From positions 186,001 through 250,000 of the forward strand of contig NZ_JACHHA010000003.1 in the NCBI RefSeq assembly GCF_014202495.1: a stretch of DNA of 64,000 nt, read 5' to 3'. Within the stretch, counting starts at the first letter, position 1. Each line of letters starts with the position of its first letter. This document shows positions 18,699-28,027 of the stretch, in pieces. The DNA is from Cerasibacillus quisquiliarum. GTDB taxonomy: Bacteria; Bacillota; Bacilli; Bacillales; Amphibacillaceae. A model generated the notes under the pieces. That model was given only the letters and a program-made list of their open reading frames with translations. It searched no databases and was not told the origin of the DNA. Position numbers and translations under genes: made by a program.

Positions 18699-19277
18699 AT
18701 GAATATTCCAAATCGTATTACTTTATCACGAATCTTGTTAATACCAATATTTATCGTTATTATGAGTGTATCTTTTGAATGGGGAGAATGGAAAATTGGT
18801 TATGATGTACTTCCTGTCTCACATTTTGTAGCGGCTATTATATTTGCAATTGCATCTTTGACCGATTGGGTTGACGGGTACTATGCAAGAAAGTATCAAC
18901 TTGTGACAAACTTAGGTAAGTTCCTTGATCCATTAGCAGATAAATTACTTGTATCTGCGGCGCTAATATTATTAGTACAAATTAATTTAGTACCTGCCTG
19001 GGTTGTCATCGTCATTATCAGTCGGGAATTTGCTGTTACTGGCTTAAGACTCGTTGCAGCAGGTGAAGGCATTGTCTTAGCGGCTAGTCATCTTGGTAAA
19101 ATTAAAACAGCAACACAATTAATAGCAATTACTTTGTTGCTACTACATAATTTTCCTTTTTCCTATATAAATTTTCCATTGGCAACTATTATGTTATATA
19201 TTGCGCTATTTTTTACTGTTTTATCTGGTCTGGACTATTTCATTAAGAATTGGCATGTGATGGAGGATTCGAAATAA
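18699..19277 (+). CDS. pgsA: CDP-diacylglycerol--glycerol-3-phosphate 3-phosphatidyltransferase
   Basis: Makes phosphatidylglycerol phosphate, the committed step of anionic phospholipid synthesis. The 192-residue membrane protein carries the CDP-alcohol phosphotransferase signature DG-x2-AR-x8-G-x3-D-x3-D as WVDGYYARK, then NLGKFLDPLADK (around residues 65-90). Five to six hydrophobic segments are visible. The ATG follows AAAGGAGGAA. The stop codon shares one base with the cinA start (TAATG). Confidence 0.95.
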   Translation: MNIPNRITLSRILLIPIFIVIMSVSFEWGEWKIGYDVLPVSHFVAAIIFAIASLTDWVDGYYARKYQLVTNLGKFLDPLADKLLVSAALILLVQINLVPAWVVIVIISREFAVTGLRLVAAGEGIVLAASHLGKIKTATQLIAITLLLLHNFPFSYINFPLATIMLYIALFFTVLSGLDYFIKNWHVMEDSK

Positions 19278-20530
19278 TGAGTGATTATAAAGCGGAAATT
19301 ATAGCTGTAGGTACTGAACTATTACTCGGACAAATTGCTAATACAAATGCTCAATGGATTTCCAAACAATTAGCGGAAAATGGTGTTAATATTCATTTTC
19401 ATCAAGTCGTCGGTGATAACTTAGCACGGGTTAGTCAAACGTTTTTGGAAGCACAAGAGCGTTCTGATATTATTATTGTTACGGGTGGACTTGGACCGAC
19501 AGACGATGACTTGACACGGGAAGCCTTCCAAATGATTAGTGGATTAAATCTCGTTATACATGAACCTTCTTTAAATAAAATTCATGATTATTTTAAAAAA
19601 CATGATTCAGAAATGACGTCAAATAATATAAAGCAAGCGCGTGTGTTTTCTGGAGCACATGTCTTAACTAATCAAATTGGTATGGCACCAGGTATGATTG
19701 TTGAATTTAAAGGTAAATCATGGATCTTTCTACCAGGTGTTCCAAGCGAAATGATGCGTATGTTTTCAGACGACGTTATACCGTATATTAGTGAACGAAC
19801 AGGTCAAACACATTTGATTAAGTCGATGATTTTGCGTTTTATCGGAATTGGTGAAGCAAAGCTAGAATATGAATTGCAAGATTTAATTCGTAAGCAAACA
19901 AATCCAACAATTGCGCCATTGGCTCAACAAGATGGATTAATTATCCGCTTAACTGTAAAAGCAACATCAAATGATGAAGCAAATGAGCTTTTAGAGCAAT
20001 GTAAAGGGCAAATCTTGCAACGAGTCGGTGACTTTTATGTCGGGTCAGATAATGAAACAGTCGAAAAGAAAGCATTGTTTATGTTAAAGCAACATAAAAA
20101 AACAATCGCTGCAGCAGAAAGTTTAACAGGTGGTAAGTTTACTGAAACGCTTATCTCTGTTCCAGGAGCATCAGAAGTTTGTAAAGGCGGTATCGTATGT
20201 TATGATGCAGAGGTTAAACGGAATATACTGGGCGTCTCACTAGAAACATTGCAAAACGAAGGAACAGTAAGCCAGGCTTGTGCGATTGAATTGGCACAAT
20301 CTATTTTAAAATTATTAAAAACAGATATTGGTATTAGTTTTACTGGGGTTGCTGGTCCACATACATTAGAAGGAAAACCAGCTGGAACAGTTTTTATAGC
20401 TATCGCAAATAAACAAGGTAAGTTTCTTGTTAAAGAGCATTTATTTACCGGGGACCGTGAAGCAATCCGAAGAAAATCAGTACGAAAAGGATATGACATG
20501 CTTTTCAAATTTTTAAAAAGAGAGCACTGA
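19277..20530 (+). CDS. cinA: Competence/damage-inducible protein CinA
   Basis: A 417-residue protein with an N-terminal molybdopterin-binding-like (COG1058) domain, AEIIAVGTELLLGQIANTNA, and a C-terminal PncC-like nicotinamide mononucleotide deamidase domain (AAAESLTGGKFTETLISVPG). The start at 19277 overlaps the pgsA stop by one base and follows TGGAGG. It lies upstream of recA, a classical arrangement, but here a separate promoter and LexA-like box stand between them. In Gram-positive competence CinA helps deliver RecA; this role is inferred from the family. Confidence 0.93.
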   Translation: MSDYKAEIIAVGTELLLGQIANTNAQWISKQLAENGVNIHFHQVVGDNLARVSQTFLEAQERSDIIIVTGGLGPTDDDLTREAFQMISGLNLVIHEPSLNKIHDYFKKHDSEMTSNNIKQARVFSGAHVLTNQIGMAPGMIVEFKGKSWIFLPGVPSEMMRMFSDDVIPYISERTGQTHLIKSMILRFIGIGEAKLEYELQDLIRKQTNPTIAPLAQQDGLIIRLTVKATSNDEANELLEQCKGQILQRVGDFYVGSDNETVEKKALFMLKQHKKTIAAAESLTGGKFTETLISVPGASEVCKGGIVCYDAEVKRNILGVSLETLQNEGTVSQACAIELAQSILKLLKTDIGISFTGVAGPHTLEGKPAGTVFIAIANKQGKFLVKEHLFTGDREAIRRKSVRKGYDMLFKFLKREH

Positions 20531-20600
20531 AAAATTGAATAATTAAGTTATTATTGATTAAAATTGCCTATTTCTATATATTTTTTGCCTTAAAAACACA

Positions 20601-20651
20601 AGAACATTCATTCGGTTTTTTCTTGGCAAAATTACAAAAAAGATGTATGAT
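20601..20651 (+). promoter_or_regulatory. recA promoter with LexA-like box
   Basis: AGAAC-ATTC-ATTCG (20601-20614) matches the Gram-positive LexA site CGAAC-N4-GTTCG at 8 of 10 positions. It is followed by TTGGCA (20623-20628), a 17-bp spacer and TATGAT (20646-20651). The recA ribosome site begins 14 bases later. SOS control of recA is the established pattern in Bacillus. Confidence 0.7.
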
Positions 20652-20679
20652 AGAGATAGTTTATAAAGGAGGCTATGCC

Positions 20680-21732
20680 ATGAGTGATAGAAAGCAAGCT
20701 TTAGATAAAGCATTACGAGACATAGAGAAACAATTCGGTAAAGGTTCCATCATGAAATTAGGTGAGGAAGCAAATACGAAAATTGAAACAATTCCTAGTG
20801 GATCGTTAGCATTAGATGTTGCATTAGGTATTGGTGGTTATCCACGAGGCCGTGTAGTAGAAATTTATGGACCTGAATCATCAGGTAAAACGACCGTTGC
20901 ACTTCATGCAATAGCAGAAGCACAAAAGCTAGGCGGACAAGCTGCATTTATCGATGCCGAGCATGCATTGGATCCAAACTACGCAAAAGCTTTAGGAGTA
21001 AATATAGAGGAGCTCTTGTTATCACAACCAGATACGGGAGAACAAGCTTTAGAAATTGCAGAAGCATTAGTCCGCAGTGGCGCGATAGACATCATTGTCA
21101 TAGACTCTGTTGCCGCACTCGTCCCTAAAGCAGAGATTGAAGGAGAAATGGGAGATTCTCATGTCGGTTTACAAGCCCGGCTCATGTCCCAGGCTTTAAG
21201 GAAATTATCAGGAGCAATAAATAAATCAAAAACAATAGCAATCTTTATTAACCAAATCCGTGAAAAAGTCGGTGTCATGTTTGGAAATCCGGAGACGACA
21301 CCTGGTGGTCGCGCACTTAAATTCTACTCATCTGTTCGTTTAGAAGTACGACGTGCGGAAACATTAAAGCAAGGAACAGATATGGTCGGGAACCGTGCAC
21401 GTATTAAAGTGGTGAAAAACAAAGTCGCTCCGCCGTTTAAGCAAGCTGAAGTAGATATTATGTATGGAGAAGGAATATCTAAAGAAGGTGAATTACTTGA
21501 TATTGGTTCTGATTTAGATATTGTTCAAAAAAGTGGTGCTTGGTATTCATATGATGGAGAAAGGCTCGGGCAAGGTCGAGAAAATGCAAAACAATTTTTA
21601 AAAGAAAATCCTGATATGTTAGATGAAATCCATCAAGCGATTCGCAAACATTATCAACTAGATGATGAAATTGAATCAGATGAATCAGTTGAAGAAGTTG
21701 AAGAGATGAATCAAGCAACACTAGATGTCTAA
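20680..21732 (+). CDS. recA: Recombinase RecA
   Basis: Catalyses homologous strand exchange and, on single-stranded DNA, triggers LexA self-cleavage. The 350 residues are normal. Walker [10 protein letters not shown] is at residues 64-72, and the L2/ATP region [20 protein letters not shown] is about residues 193-212. The C-terminal tail is strongly acidic as expected. The ATG at 20680 follows AAAGGAGG and is the conserved start ([12 protein letters not shown]). The partner lexA is in the same window at 37.8-38.4 kb. Confidence 0.98.
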   Translation: MSDRKQALDKALRDIEKQFGKGSIMKLGEEANTKIETIPSGSLALDVALGIGGYPRGRVVEIYGPESSGKTTVALHAIAEAQKLGGQAAFIDAEHALDPNYAKALGVNIEELLLSQPDTGEQALEIAEALVRSGAIDIIVIDSVAALVPKAEIEGEMGDSHVGLQARLMSQALRKLSGAINKSKTIAIFINQIREKVGVMFGNPETTPGGRALKFYSSVRLEVRRAETLKQGTDMVGNRARIKVVKNKVAPPFKQAEVDIMYGEGISKEGELLDIGSDLDIVQKSGAWYSYDGERLGQGRENAKQFLKENPDMLDEIHQAIRKHYQLDDEIESDESVEEVEEMNQATLDV

Positions 21733-21786
21733 TATAACTTTTAAGAGGTATTTCTATTTTAACGACATACATTGAGACCGAACAGA

Positions 21787-21831
21787 AAAAGGATTGAATC
21801 AGTGTAAAAGATTGATTCAATCCTTTTCTTT
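21787..21831 (+). terminator. Terminator after recA
   Basis: A 15-bp stem (AAAAGGATTGAATCA, 21787-21801, with 21813-21827), 11-nt loop and T-rich end. Confidence 0.9.
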
Positions 21832-21929
21832 ATAGTTTTATATACAGGACTGTATGTGAAAGTTGAAGTTTATCACTAAAAGATAGTTATGATCACAATA
21901 CTTGTGAAGATTTCTTGACAATCATACAA

Positions 21930-21957
21930 TTGACAATTAAAATTGAATATGTATAAT
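21930..21957 (+). promoter_or_regulatory. Probable rny promoter
   Basis: TTGACA (21930-21935), 16-bp spacer and TATAAT (21952-21957), about 100 bp before rny. A second TTGACA lies at 21914. Apart from this and the recA terminator, the 327-bp gap between recA and rny holds nothing I recognise; the pbpX gene found here in B. subtilis is absent. Confidence 0.65.
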
Positions 21958-22059
21958 TATATGTTTTAAATTATACATGCTGTATTTTTATTTATTGAAT
22001 ATGGTACATGCCGACAATATGAATTTTTAACAATTTTATAGCAATAGGAGGTGAGAACC

Positions 22060-23625
22060 GTGGACCATCCCTTAATCATCTCCATTTTGCTTGCCTTGTT
22101 CCTGATCGTCGGTATTGTTGTTGGTTATCTAATTCGTAAAAAAATTGCTGAAGCTAAAATTTCCAGTGCTGAAACACTGGCCAAACAGATACTTGAAGAA
22201 GCAGATCGTAATGCAAAGGCGGCTAAAAAAGAAGCTCTTTTAGAGGCTAAAGATGAAATATATCAATTACGCCAAGAAACTGAGAAAGAGTTACAAGTAC
22301 GTCGTGCGGAACTGCAAAAGCAGGATAACCGTCTCATGCAAAAGGAGGAAAATCTAGATAAAAGAAGCGAAACGCTAAATAAGCGAGAGCTGATGTTAGA
22401 GGAGAAAGATACTTCACTAACAGAAAAACAACAACAAATTGAAGAAATGGAAAGCAAAGTGGAAGCTCTAATTGCAGAACAAGAGACTAAGCTTGAAGAA
22501 ATTTCTGGATATACGACTGAAGAAGCAAAACAAATCATACTAAAGCGGATAGAAAAAGAATTACGTCATGAATCAGCCGTGATGATTAAAGAAACAGAAA
22601 ACCGTGCACGTGAAGAGGCCGATAAAAAAGCTAAAGAAATTTTATCTACGGCGTTGCAACGCTGTGCAGCCGATCATGTCGCTGAAACAACGGTATCTGT
22701 CGTCAATTTACCTAATGACGAAATGAAAGGCCGTATTATCGGACGAGAAGGCCGTAATATTCGCACATTAGAAACACTTACTGGTATTGATTTAATTATT
22801 GATGATACACCTGAAGCTGTGATATTATCTGGTTTTGATCCAATTCGAAGAGAAATTGCTCGATTAGCATTGGATAATCTCGTTCAAGACGGACGCATTC
22901 ATCCGGCGAGAATTGAAGAAATGGTAGATAAAGCTCGTCGTGAAGTCGATGAGTATATTCGCGAAGTTGGTGAAGAGGCAACCTTTGAAGTCGGTGTACA
23001 TGGATTGCACCCTGATTTAATTAAAATTCTCGGTCGTTTGAAATATCGGACAAGCTATGGTCAAAATGTTTTAAAGCATTCAATTGAAGTAGCCCATTTA
23101 TCCGGGCTTTTAGCTGCTGAACTGGGAGAAGATGAAACACTAGCTAGAAGAGCAGGACTACTTCATGATATTGGGAAAGCAATAGACCATGAAGTAGAAG
23201 GTAGTCATGTTCAAATTGGTAAGGAACTAGCTATTAAATATAAAGAACACGAAGTTGTAATCAACGCGATCGCATCACATCACGGTGATGAAGAGCAAAC
23301 ATCTATTATCTCAGTTCTAGTTGCTGCGGCAGATGCTTTATCTGCGGCAAGACCTGGCGCTCGTAGTGAATCGTTAGAAAACTATATAAAGCGATTGGAA
23401 AAACTAGAAGCCATTTCTGAATCATTCCCAGGGGTAGAAAAATCATATGCGATTCAAGCAGGACGAGAGATTCGCATTATCGTTAAACCTGACGAAATTG
23501 ATGACGATGCTTCGATCCATGTCGCTCGAGATATTCGTAAACGAATTGAAAAAGAGCTTAATTATCCAGGTCATATAAAAATCACGGTTATTCGTGAGAC
23601 CCGAGCTATTGAATATGCAAAATAA
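22060..23625 (+). CDS. rny: Ribonuclease Y
   Basis: Membrane-anchored endoribonuclease that starts decay of many mRNAs. An N-terminal membrane segment (residues 5-23) is followed by a long charged coiled coil (about 25-190). A KH RNA-binding domain comes next ([15 protein letters not shown], about 225-240), then an HD metal-dependent phosphohydrolase domain with the motif [12 protein letters not shown] near residue 370. A GTG at 22051 overlaps the AGGAGGTGAG ribosome site; GTG 22060 is 5 to 7 bases after it and gives the usual short N-terminus (521 residues). RNase J2 is missing from its usual locus in this window, so RNase Y may carry more of the load. Confidence 0.95.
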   Translation: MDHPLIISILLALFLIVGIVVGYLIRKKIAEAKISSAETLAKQILEEADRNAKAAKKEALLEAKDEIYQLRQETEKELQVRRAELQKQDNRLMQKEENLDKRSETLNKRELMLEEKDTSLTEKQQQIEEMESKVEALIAEQETKLEEISGYTTEEAKQIILKRIEKELRHESAVMIKETENRAREEADKKAKEILSTALQRCAADHVAETTVSVVNLPNDEMKGRIIGREGRNIRTLETLTGIDLIIDDTPEAVILSGFDPIRREIARLALDNLVQDGRIHPARIEEMVDKARREVDEYIREVGEEATFEVGVHGLHPDLIKILGRLKYRTSYGQNVLKHSIEVAHLSGLLAAELGEDETLARRAGLLHDIGKAIDHEVEGSHVQIGKELAIKYKEHEVVINAIASHHGDEEQTSIISVLVAAADALSAARPGARSESLENYIKRLEKLEAISESFPGVEKSYAIQAGREIRIIVKPDEIDDDASIHVARDIRKRIEKELNYPGHIKITVIRETRAIEYAK

Positions 23626-23633
23626 AGGGATTT

Positions 23634-23661
23634 AAAGCGGAGAGTGTTCTCCGCTTTTTTT
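23634..23661 (+). terminator. Terminator after rny
   Basis: AAAGCGGAGA pairs with TCTCCGCTTT around GTGT, followed by a run of T. Confidence 0.9.
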
Positions 23662-23727
23662 ATACTTTTTGACAAGATAATTATGTTATGAAAGACTATA
23701 CTTACTATATACTTTAGGATGATAGAA

Positions 23728-24525
23728 ATGAACATACTATTCATAGGAGACGTTGTTGGTTCTCCTGGTAGAAAAATGGTGCAAGAATATTTACCAAAAT
23801 TAAAAAATAAATTTCGTCCCCATTTAACAATTGTAAATGGAGAAAATGCAGCAAGTGGAAAAGGAATAACTGAAAAGATTTACAAGCAAATGTTAGAATG
23901 GGGTGCACAAGTCATCACAATGGGAAACCATACATGGGATAAAAAAGAAGTGTTTGACTTTATTGATCACGCTAAGTATATGATTAGACCCGCTAATTTT
24001 CCCGAGAATAATCCAGGAAAAGGAATTGTATATATTAATATTAACGGAACTGAAGTGGCTGTCATTAATTTGCAGGGCAGAACTTTTTTACCGGCTATTG
24101 AAGATCCATTTAAAAAGGCAGAGCAATTAGTTCATGAAGCAAGAAAAAGGACTCCATTTATTTTTGTAGATTTTCATGCCGAAGCTACGAGTGAAAAACA
24201 GGCTCTTGGCTGGTATTTAGATGGTAAAGTGAGTGCTGTTGTAGGTACACATACACATGTTCAAACAGCAGATGAGCGTATCCTGACAAAAGGAACTGCG
24301 TATATTACAGATGTCGGAATGACAGGCCCTTACGACGGCATATTAGGTGTACAGAAAGAAATCATATTAAGACGCTTTCTTACTAATTTGCCCGCTCGTT
24401 TTAATATTGATGAAAAAGGCCGTAATCAATTAAATGCCGTTTTCGTAACGCTTGACAAAGAAACTGGACTAGCAACTGATGTTAAACGTATTTCTATTAC
24501 CCCTGATCGTCCTTTTTTAGATTGA
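23728..24525 (+). CDS. ymdB: YmdB-type metallophosphoesterase (2',3'-cyclic nucleotide phosphodiesterase family)
   Basis: A 265-residue member of the YmdB family, phosphodiesterases that in B. subtilis influence biofilm and motility decisions. Metal-binding motifs are seen in order: FIGDVVGSPGR at the N-terminus, NGENAASGKG, MGNHTWDKKE, DFHAEATSEKQA and VGTHTHVQTAD. An ATG at 23719 would add three residues; the ATG at 23728 starts at the conserved MNILFIGD and is 6 to 7 bases from TAGGATG, so it is chosen. Placement between rny and spoVS is conserved. Confidence 0.92.
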   Translation: MNILFIGDVVGSPGRKMVQEYLPKLKNKFRPHLTIVNGENAASGKGITEKIYKQMLEWGAQVITMGNHTWDKKEVFDFIDHAKYMIRPANFPENNPGKGIVYININGTEVAVINLQGRTFLPAIEDPFKKAEQLVHEARKRTPFIFVDFHAEATSEKQALGWYLDGKVSAVVGTHTHVQTADERILTKGTAYITDVGMTGPYDGILGVQKEIILRRFLTNLPARFNIDEKGRNQLNAVFVTLDKETGLATDVKRISITPDRPFLD

Positions 24526-24559
24526 GTATTTGAATTTTGTGACTACTTCGTTCATAATA

Positions 24560-24586
24560 AGGTAATAAGAAATCATTTATTAGAAT
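24560..24586 (+). promoter_or_regulatory. Possible sigma-H-type promoter of spoVS
   Basis: AGGTAAT (24560-24566) and TAGAAT (24581-24586) resemble the sigma-H pattern AGGANNT / GAAT, 45 bp before spoVS, a gene known to use sigma-H in B. subtilis. The match is partial. Confidence 0.3.
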
Positions 24587-24630
24587 AGAATAGGGTAAGA
24601 AAGATATTAGCAAATGAGGAGGTACTAGGA

Positions 24631-24891
24631 ATGGAAATATTAAAAGTTTCAGCTAAATCAAATCCAAATTCAGTAGCGGGTGCACTTGCAAATGTATTAC
24701 GGGAACGTGGATCAGCAGAGATACAAGCTATTGGTGCGGGAGCTTTAAACCAATCCGTCAAAGCAGTAGCCATTGCTAGAGGTTTTGTTGCCCCAAGTGG
24801 AGTTGATTTAATCTGTATTCCTGCTTTTACTGATATTATGATTGACAACGAAGAGCGTACAGCTATTAAATTAATTGTAGAACCTAGATAA
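24631..24891 (+). CDS. spoVS: Stage V sporulation protein S
   Basis: An 86-residue, extremely conserved Alba-like protein starting MEILKVSAKSNPNSVAGALA and ending in IVEPR. In B. subtilis its loss blocks coat assembly and changes the stage of septation; the molecular action is not settled. The ATG follows GAGGAGGT. It stands alone between a probable promoter and a strong terminator. Confidence 0.96.
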   Translation: MEILKVSAKSNPNSVAGALANVLRERGSAEIQAIGAGALNQSVKAVAIARGFVAPSGVDLICIPAFTDIMIDNEERTAIKLIVEPR

Positions 24892-24912
24892 AGAGATAAA
24901 TAGTATGAATGT

Positions 24913-24940
24913 AAAGACAATGCCATGGCATTGTCTTTTT
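24913..24940 (+). terminator. Terminator after spoVS
   Basis: A perfect palindrome: 13-bp arms (AAAGACAATGCCA and its complement, 24913-24938), followed by T residues. Confidence 0.88.
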
Positions 24941-25051
24941 TATTTTATTACTACATGAACATCTGTTGTTTATTTATTGATTAACCTTTATACTATTGTA
25001 ATGGAAACAAATTATTTATACGAACTCGTTTTTTAAGAAAGGAGTAGAAAA

Positions 25052-26626
25052 ATGAACGAACAACAACGCAAAGAGCAAGCGCAAATTAAACAAGTCGAAG
25101 TGGCACCGGACCAAAAATCCGTACAACAAAAGCCGCTTCATGAAAAAACAACCGCAGACTTTGCTAAATATTTTGAAACAACATATAAGCCACCGAATAT
25201 TAATAAAGCACGCAAACGGGGAAGAGAAGAAGTAAAGGTTCATTATGATTTTAATATCCCAGAAGATATGAGACAAATTGGACGTGGGAAGAAGTTTTTA
25301 ATTCGCACATACGGATGCCAAATGAATGAGCATGATACAGAGGTTATGGCAGGTATTTTAACAGAAATGGGTTATGAGGCGACAACTGTAACAGAAGAAG
25401 CGGATCTTATTCTTCTTAATACATGTGCTATTCGTGAAAACGCTGAAAATAAAGTTTTTGGTGAAATCGGCCATCTAAAGCCTTTAAAAACAGAAAACCC
25501 TGATTTAATTCTTGGTGTATGTGGATGTATGTCGCAACAAGAGTCAGTTGTCAATCGGATTATGCAAAAGCACCAACATGTCGATTTAATTTTTGGGACA
25601 CATAATATTCATCGTTTACCACATTTATTAAAAGAAGCGATGTTTGGCAAAGCTCAAGTTGTAGAAGTATGGTCCAAAGAAGGAGATATTATTGAAAATC
25701 TTCCTAAAGTTCGTCACGGTAAGATTAAAGCATGGGTTAATATTATGTATGGTTGTGATAAATTCTGTACGTACTGTATCGTTCCAATGACACGTGGGAA
25801 GGAGAGAAGTCGTCGCCCAGAAGATATTTTACAAGAAGTGCGCCAACTAGCAGCAGAAGGTTATAAGGAAATCACACTTCTTGGACAAAATGTTAACGCA
25901 TATGGGAAAGATTTTGAAGATATTGATTACCGATTCGGTGACTTAATGGATGATATAAGAAAAATTGATATTCCACGTGTCCGATTTACAACATCTCATC
26001 CACGTGATTTTGACGATCATTTGATTGAAGTTCTAGCTAAAGGTGGAAATTTACTTGATCATATTCACTTGCCTGTTCAGTCAGGAAGTAATGAGATTTT
26101 AAGAAAAATGAATCGGAAGTATACACGAGAAGAATTTTTAGAGCTCGTGCGTAAAATTAAAGAAGCAATCCCAAATGTAACACTTACGACAGATATCATT
26201 GTCGGCTTTCCTAATGAAACAGAAGAGCAATTTCAAGAGACATTATCATTAGTTGAAGAAGTAGGTTTTGAATCAGCCTATACGTTTATTTATTCACCAC
26301 GGGAAGGAACACCAGCTGCACGGAAAAAAGATGATGTCACAGAAGAGGAGAAGAAAGATCGTTTATATCGTCTTAACCATCTTGTGAATCAACAATCTCG
26401 TGAAGCGATGAAAAGATATCAAGGCCAAGTCGTTAATGTTCTTGTAGAAGGTGAGAGTAAAAAAGACCCTGATGTTTTGGCAGGTTACACTGAGAAAAAT
26501 AAACTAGTTAACTTTAAAGGTCCTAAAGAAGCAATCGGTCAAATTGTTCCGGTTAAAATAACTGAAGCTAAGACATGGTCATTAGATGGTGTTATGGTTG
26601 AAGAAAAATCATTAGAGGTGAATTAA
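25052..26626 (+). CDS. miaB: tRNA-2-methylthio-N6-dimethylallyladenosine synthase MiaB
   Basis: Radical SAM methylthiotransferase that completes ms2i6A at tRNA position 37, acting after MiaA (also in this window). The N-terminal UPF0004 domain supplies three cysteines for the auxiliary iron-sulfur cluster ([25 protein letters not shown]). The radical SAM motif is CDKFCTYC near residue 235. A TRAM domain occupies the last 65 residues. The first 65 residues are a charged extension typical of Bacillus MiaB (524 residues). It is directly followed by ricA. The tdh-kbl pair that precedes miaB in B. subtilis is absent. Confidence 0.95.
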   Translation: MNEQQRKEQAQIKQVEVAPDQKSVQQKPLHEKTTADFAKYFETTYKPPNINKARKRGREEVKVHYDFNIPEDMRQIGRGKKFLIRTYGCQMNEHDTEVMAGILTEMGYEATTVTEEADLILLNTCAIRENAENKVFGEIGHLKPLKTENPDLILGVCGCMSQQESVVNRIMQKHQHVDLIFGTHNIHRLPHLLKEAMFGKAQVVEVWSKEGDIIENLPKVRHGKIKAWVNIMYGCDKFCTYCIVPMTRGKERSRRPEDILQEVRQLAAEGYKEITLLGQNVNAYGKDFEDIDYRFGDLMDDIRKIDIPRVRFTTSHPRDFDDHLIEVLAKGGNLLDHIHLPVQSGSNEILRKMNRKYTREEFLELVRKIKEAIPNVTLTTDIIVGFPNETEEQFQETLSLVEEVGFESAYTFIYSPREGTPAARKKDDVTEEEKKDRLYRLNHLVNQQSREAMKRYQGQVVNVLVEGESKKDPDVLAGYTEKNKLVNFKGPKEAIGQIVPVKITEAKTWSLDGVMVEEKSLEVN

Positions 26627-27067
26627 ATGTCACAATATACGCGTAAACAAGTACTTGACCAAGCAAAGAAACTAGCAAATATGATTGCAAATACAGAAGA
26701 AATTGAACGTTTCAAAGCCGTAGAAGCAAAAATTAACGAAAACGAAAAAGTTCAATCACTCATGACGAAAATAAAAGCATTACAAAAACAAGCTGTTAAT
26801 TTACAAGCCTACGGAAAAGAAGAAGCGTTAAAAAGAGTTGAAGAACAACTAGAACGCTTGCAAGATGAATTGGATCGTATCCCTATTGTAGAAGAATTTA
26901 AGGAAACACAGATTATTGTGAACGATATTTTACAACTTATTTCAGGTACGATTGCTCGTTCAGTAACAAAAGAAGTCATTGAATCAACTGGCGGTGATGT
27001 ATTAGCTGGTGAAACAGGATCAAAGTTAAAGAATAGAGATGAGACATCATGTGGTTGTGGTAATTAG
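26627..27067 (+). CDS. ricA: RicA (YmcA) regulatory Fe-S protein
   Basis: Part of the RicA-RicF-RicT (Y-) complex. In B. subtilis the complex stimulates RNase Y on selected transcripts and the Spo0A phosphorelay. It is a 146-residue helical protein of the YlbF/YmcA family, with a central Gln/Glu-rich coiled region and a C-terminal cysteine cluster (TSCGCGN) that fits the reported cluster ligand. Its ATG immediately follows the miaB stop, with the ribosome site GAGGTG inside the miaB end. The gene for its functional partner rny lies 3 kb upstream. Confidence 0.9.
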   Translation: MSQYTRKQVLDQAKKLANMIANTEEIERFKAVEAKINENEKVQSLMTKIKALQKQAVNLQAYGKEEALKRVEEQLERLQDELDRIPIVEEFKETQIIVNDILQLISGTIARSVTKEVIESTGGDVLAGETGSKLKNRDETSCGCGN

Positions 27068-27139
27068 TGAAAAGATTCTTAATAAACAAAAGTTGTCTTT
27101 GCTCATAAAACAGTAACAAGTAAAAGAAAATTACTTCGT

Positions 27140-27186
27140 CGGCTTTAGCTCCATATTTAAGTAAGGGAGCTAAAGCCGTTTTCTCT
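27140..27186 (+). terminator. Terminator after miaB-ricA
   Basis: Perfect 13-bp stem (CGGCTTTAGCTCC, 27140-27152, with 27166-27178) and a T-rich tail. Confidence 0.92.
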
Positions 27187-27332
27187 TTCTTGACAGATTT
27201 TATTAAAATCGACTCATCTATGTTCTTTTAAAGTCATGTACCGATGAATTTAGAACAATCTTCAAAAGCTATGCACCTTAGGTATTCGCCTTGCATAAAA
27301 TGACAATGAAAAAAGAGGAGGTAAACAAAAAT

Positions 27333-27896
27333 ATGAGCTTTTTAAATAAAGAGTATCGGGAAATTATCACAAAAGCAGTATGTGGTAAAGGAAAGAAGTT
27401 TACGAACGAAACACATACTGTAAAACCGCCACAAAAACCATCGAGTATTCTAGGGTGCTGGATAATAAATCATCGTTACCACTCAAAGAAAAAAACGAAA
27501 GATTCTGTAGAAGTAAATGGTCATTTCGACATTAACATATGGTATTCCTATCATAATAATACAAAAACAGAAGTTGTAAGAGATCGTGTCAACTATCAAG
27601 ATATCATTCCTTTATCAATTAAAGATGATCAATCGATTAGCGATGATTTTGATGTTGTTTGTCGAACAACTCAGCAACCAAACTGCTTAGAATGTGAAAT
27701 AACTGATAAGGGTGATGAAATAAAGGTTGAAACAGAACGTGAATTCATTATACAAGTGATTGGTGAAACGAAAGTCTATGTCAAAGTTGATCCAGAAGGC
27801 TATAAATATGTAGATGAAGAAGATCAATGGGATTTTGAAGTCATTGATGAAGAGTTAGCTGACGTCAATCCAGATTTTTTAAATAAAAATGAATAA
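27333..27896 (+). CDS. cotE: Outer spore coat morphogenetic protein CotE
   Basis: Directs assembly of the outer spore coat in the mother cell. The 187-residue protein begins MSFLNKEYREIITKAVCGKG and carries KPSSILGCWIINHRY, VNGHFDINIWYSY and QQPNCLECEI, the conserved blocks of the family. It ends with the acidic tail (residues 155-187) needed for coat protein contacts in B. subtilis. The ATG at 27333 is 10 bases after GAGGAGGT; an in-frame ATG at 27291 lies before the ribosome site and is rejected. CotE here has several cysteines not present in my recollection of the B. subtilis protein (for example in AVCGKG and LGCWI). Confidence 0.94.
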   Translation: MSFLNKEYREIITKAVCGKGKKFTNETHTVKPPQKPSSILGCWIINHRYHSKKKTKDSVEVNGHFDINIWYSYHNNTKTEVVRDRVNYQDIIPLSIKDDQSISDDFDVVCRTTQQPNCLECEITDKGDEIKVETEREFIIQVIGETKVYVKVDPEGYKYVDEEDQWDFEVIDEELADVNPDFLNKNE

Positions 27897-27905
27897 GACA
27901 TAACT

Positions 27906-27940
27906 AAACTTACGGGAAAAATCCTGTAAGTTTGTTTTTT
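27906..27940 (+). terminator. Terminator after cotE
   Basis: AAACTTACGGG pairs with CCTGTAAGTTT (one G-T pair) around AAAAAT, followed by GTTTTTT. Confidence 0.88.
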
Positions 27941-28027
27941 GTTTACCACCATTTGATGCAAATTCTATTTAACATTCATTTTATGTTATAATGACATAAC
28001 AAAGAAGACTGCTTTGGAGGATCAAAT

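Noticed and set aside
20554..20679. N-terminal extension of recA
   Set aside because: It covers the promoter and LexA-like box; RecA proteins start at [12 protein letters not shown].
21832..22059. Possible lost pbpX gene between recA and rny
   Set aside because: The gap is AT-rich, holds a promoter and shows no penicillin-binding motifs or long frame, so there is no remnant to annotate.
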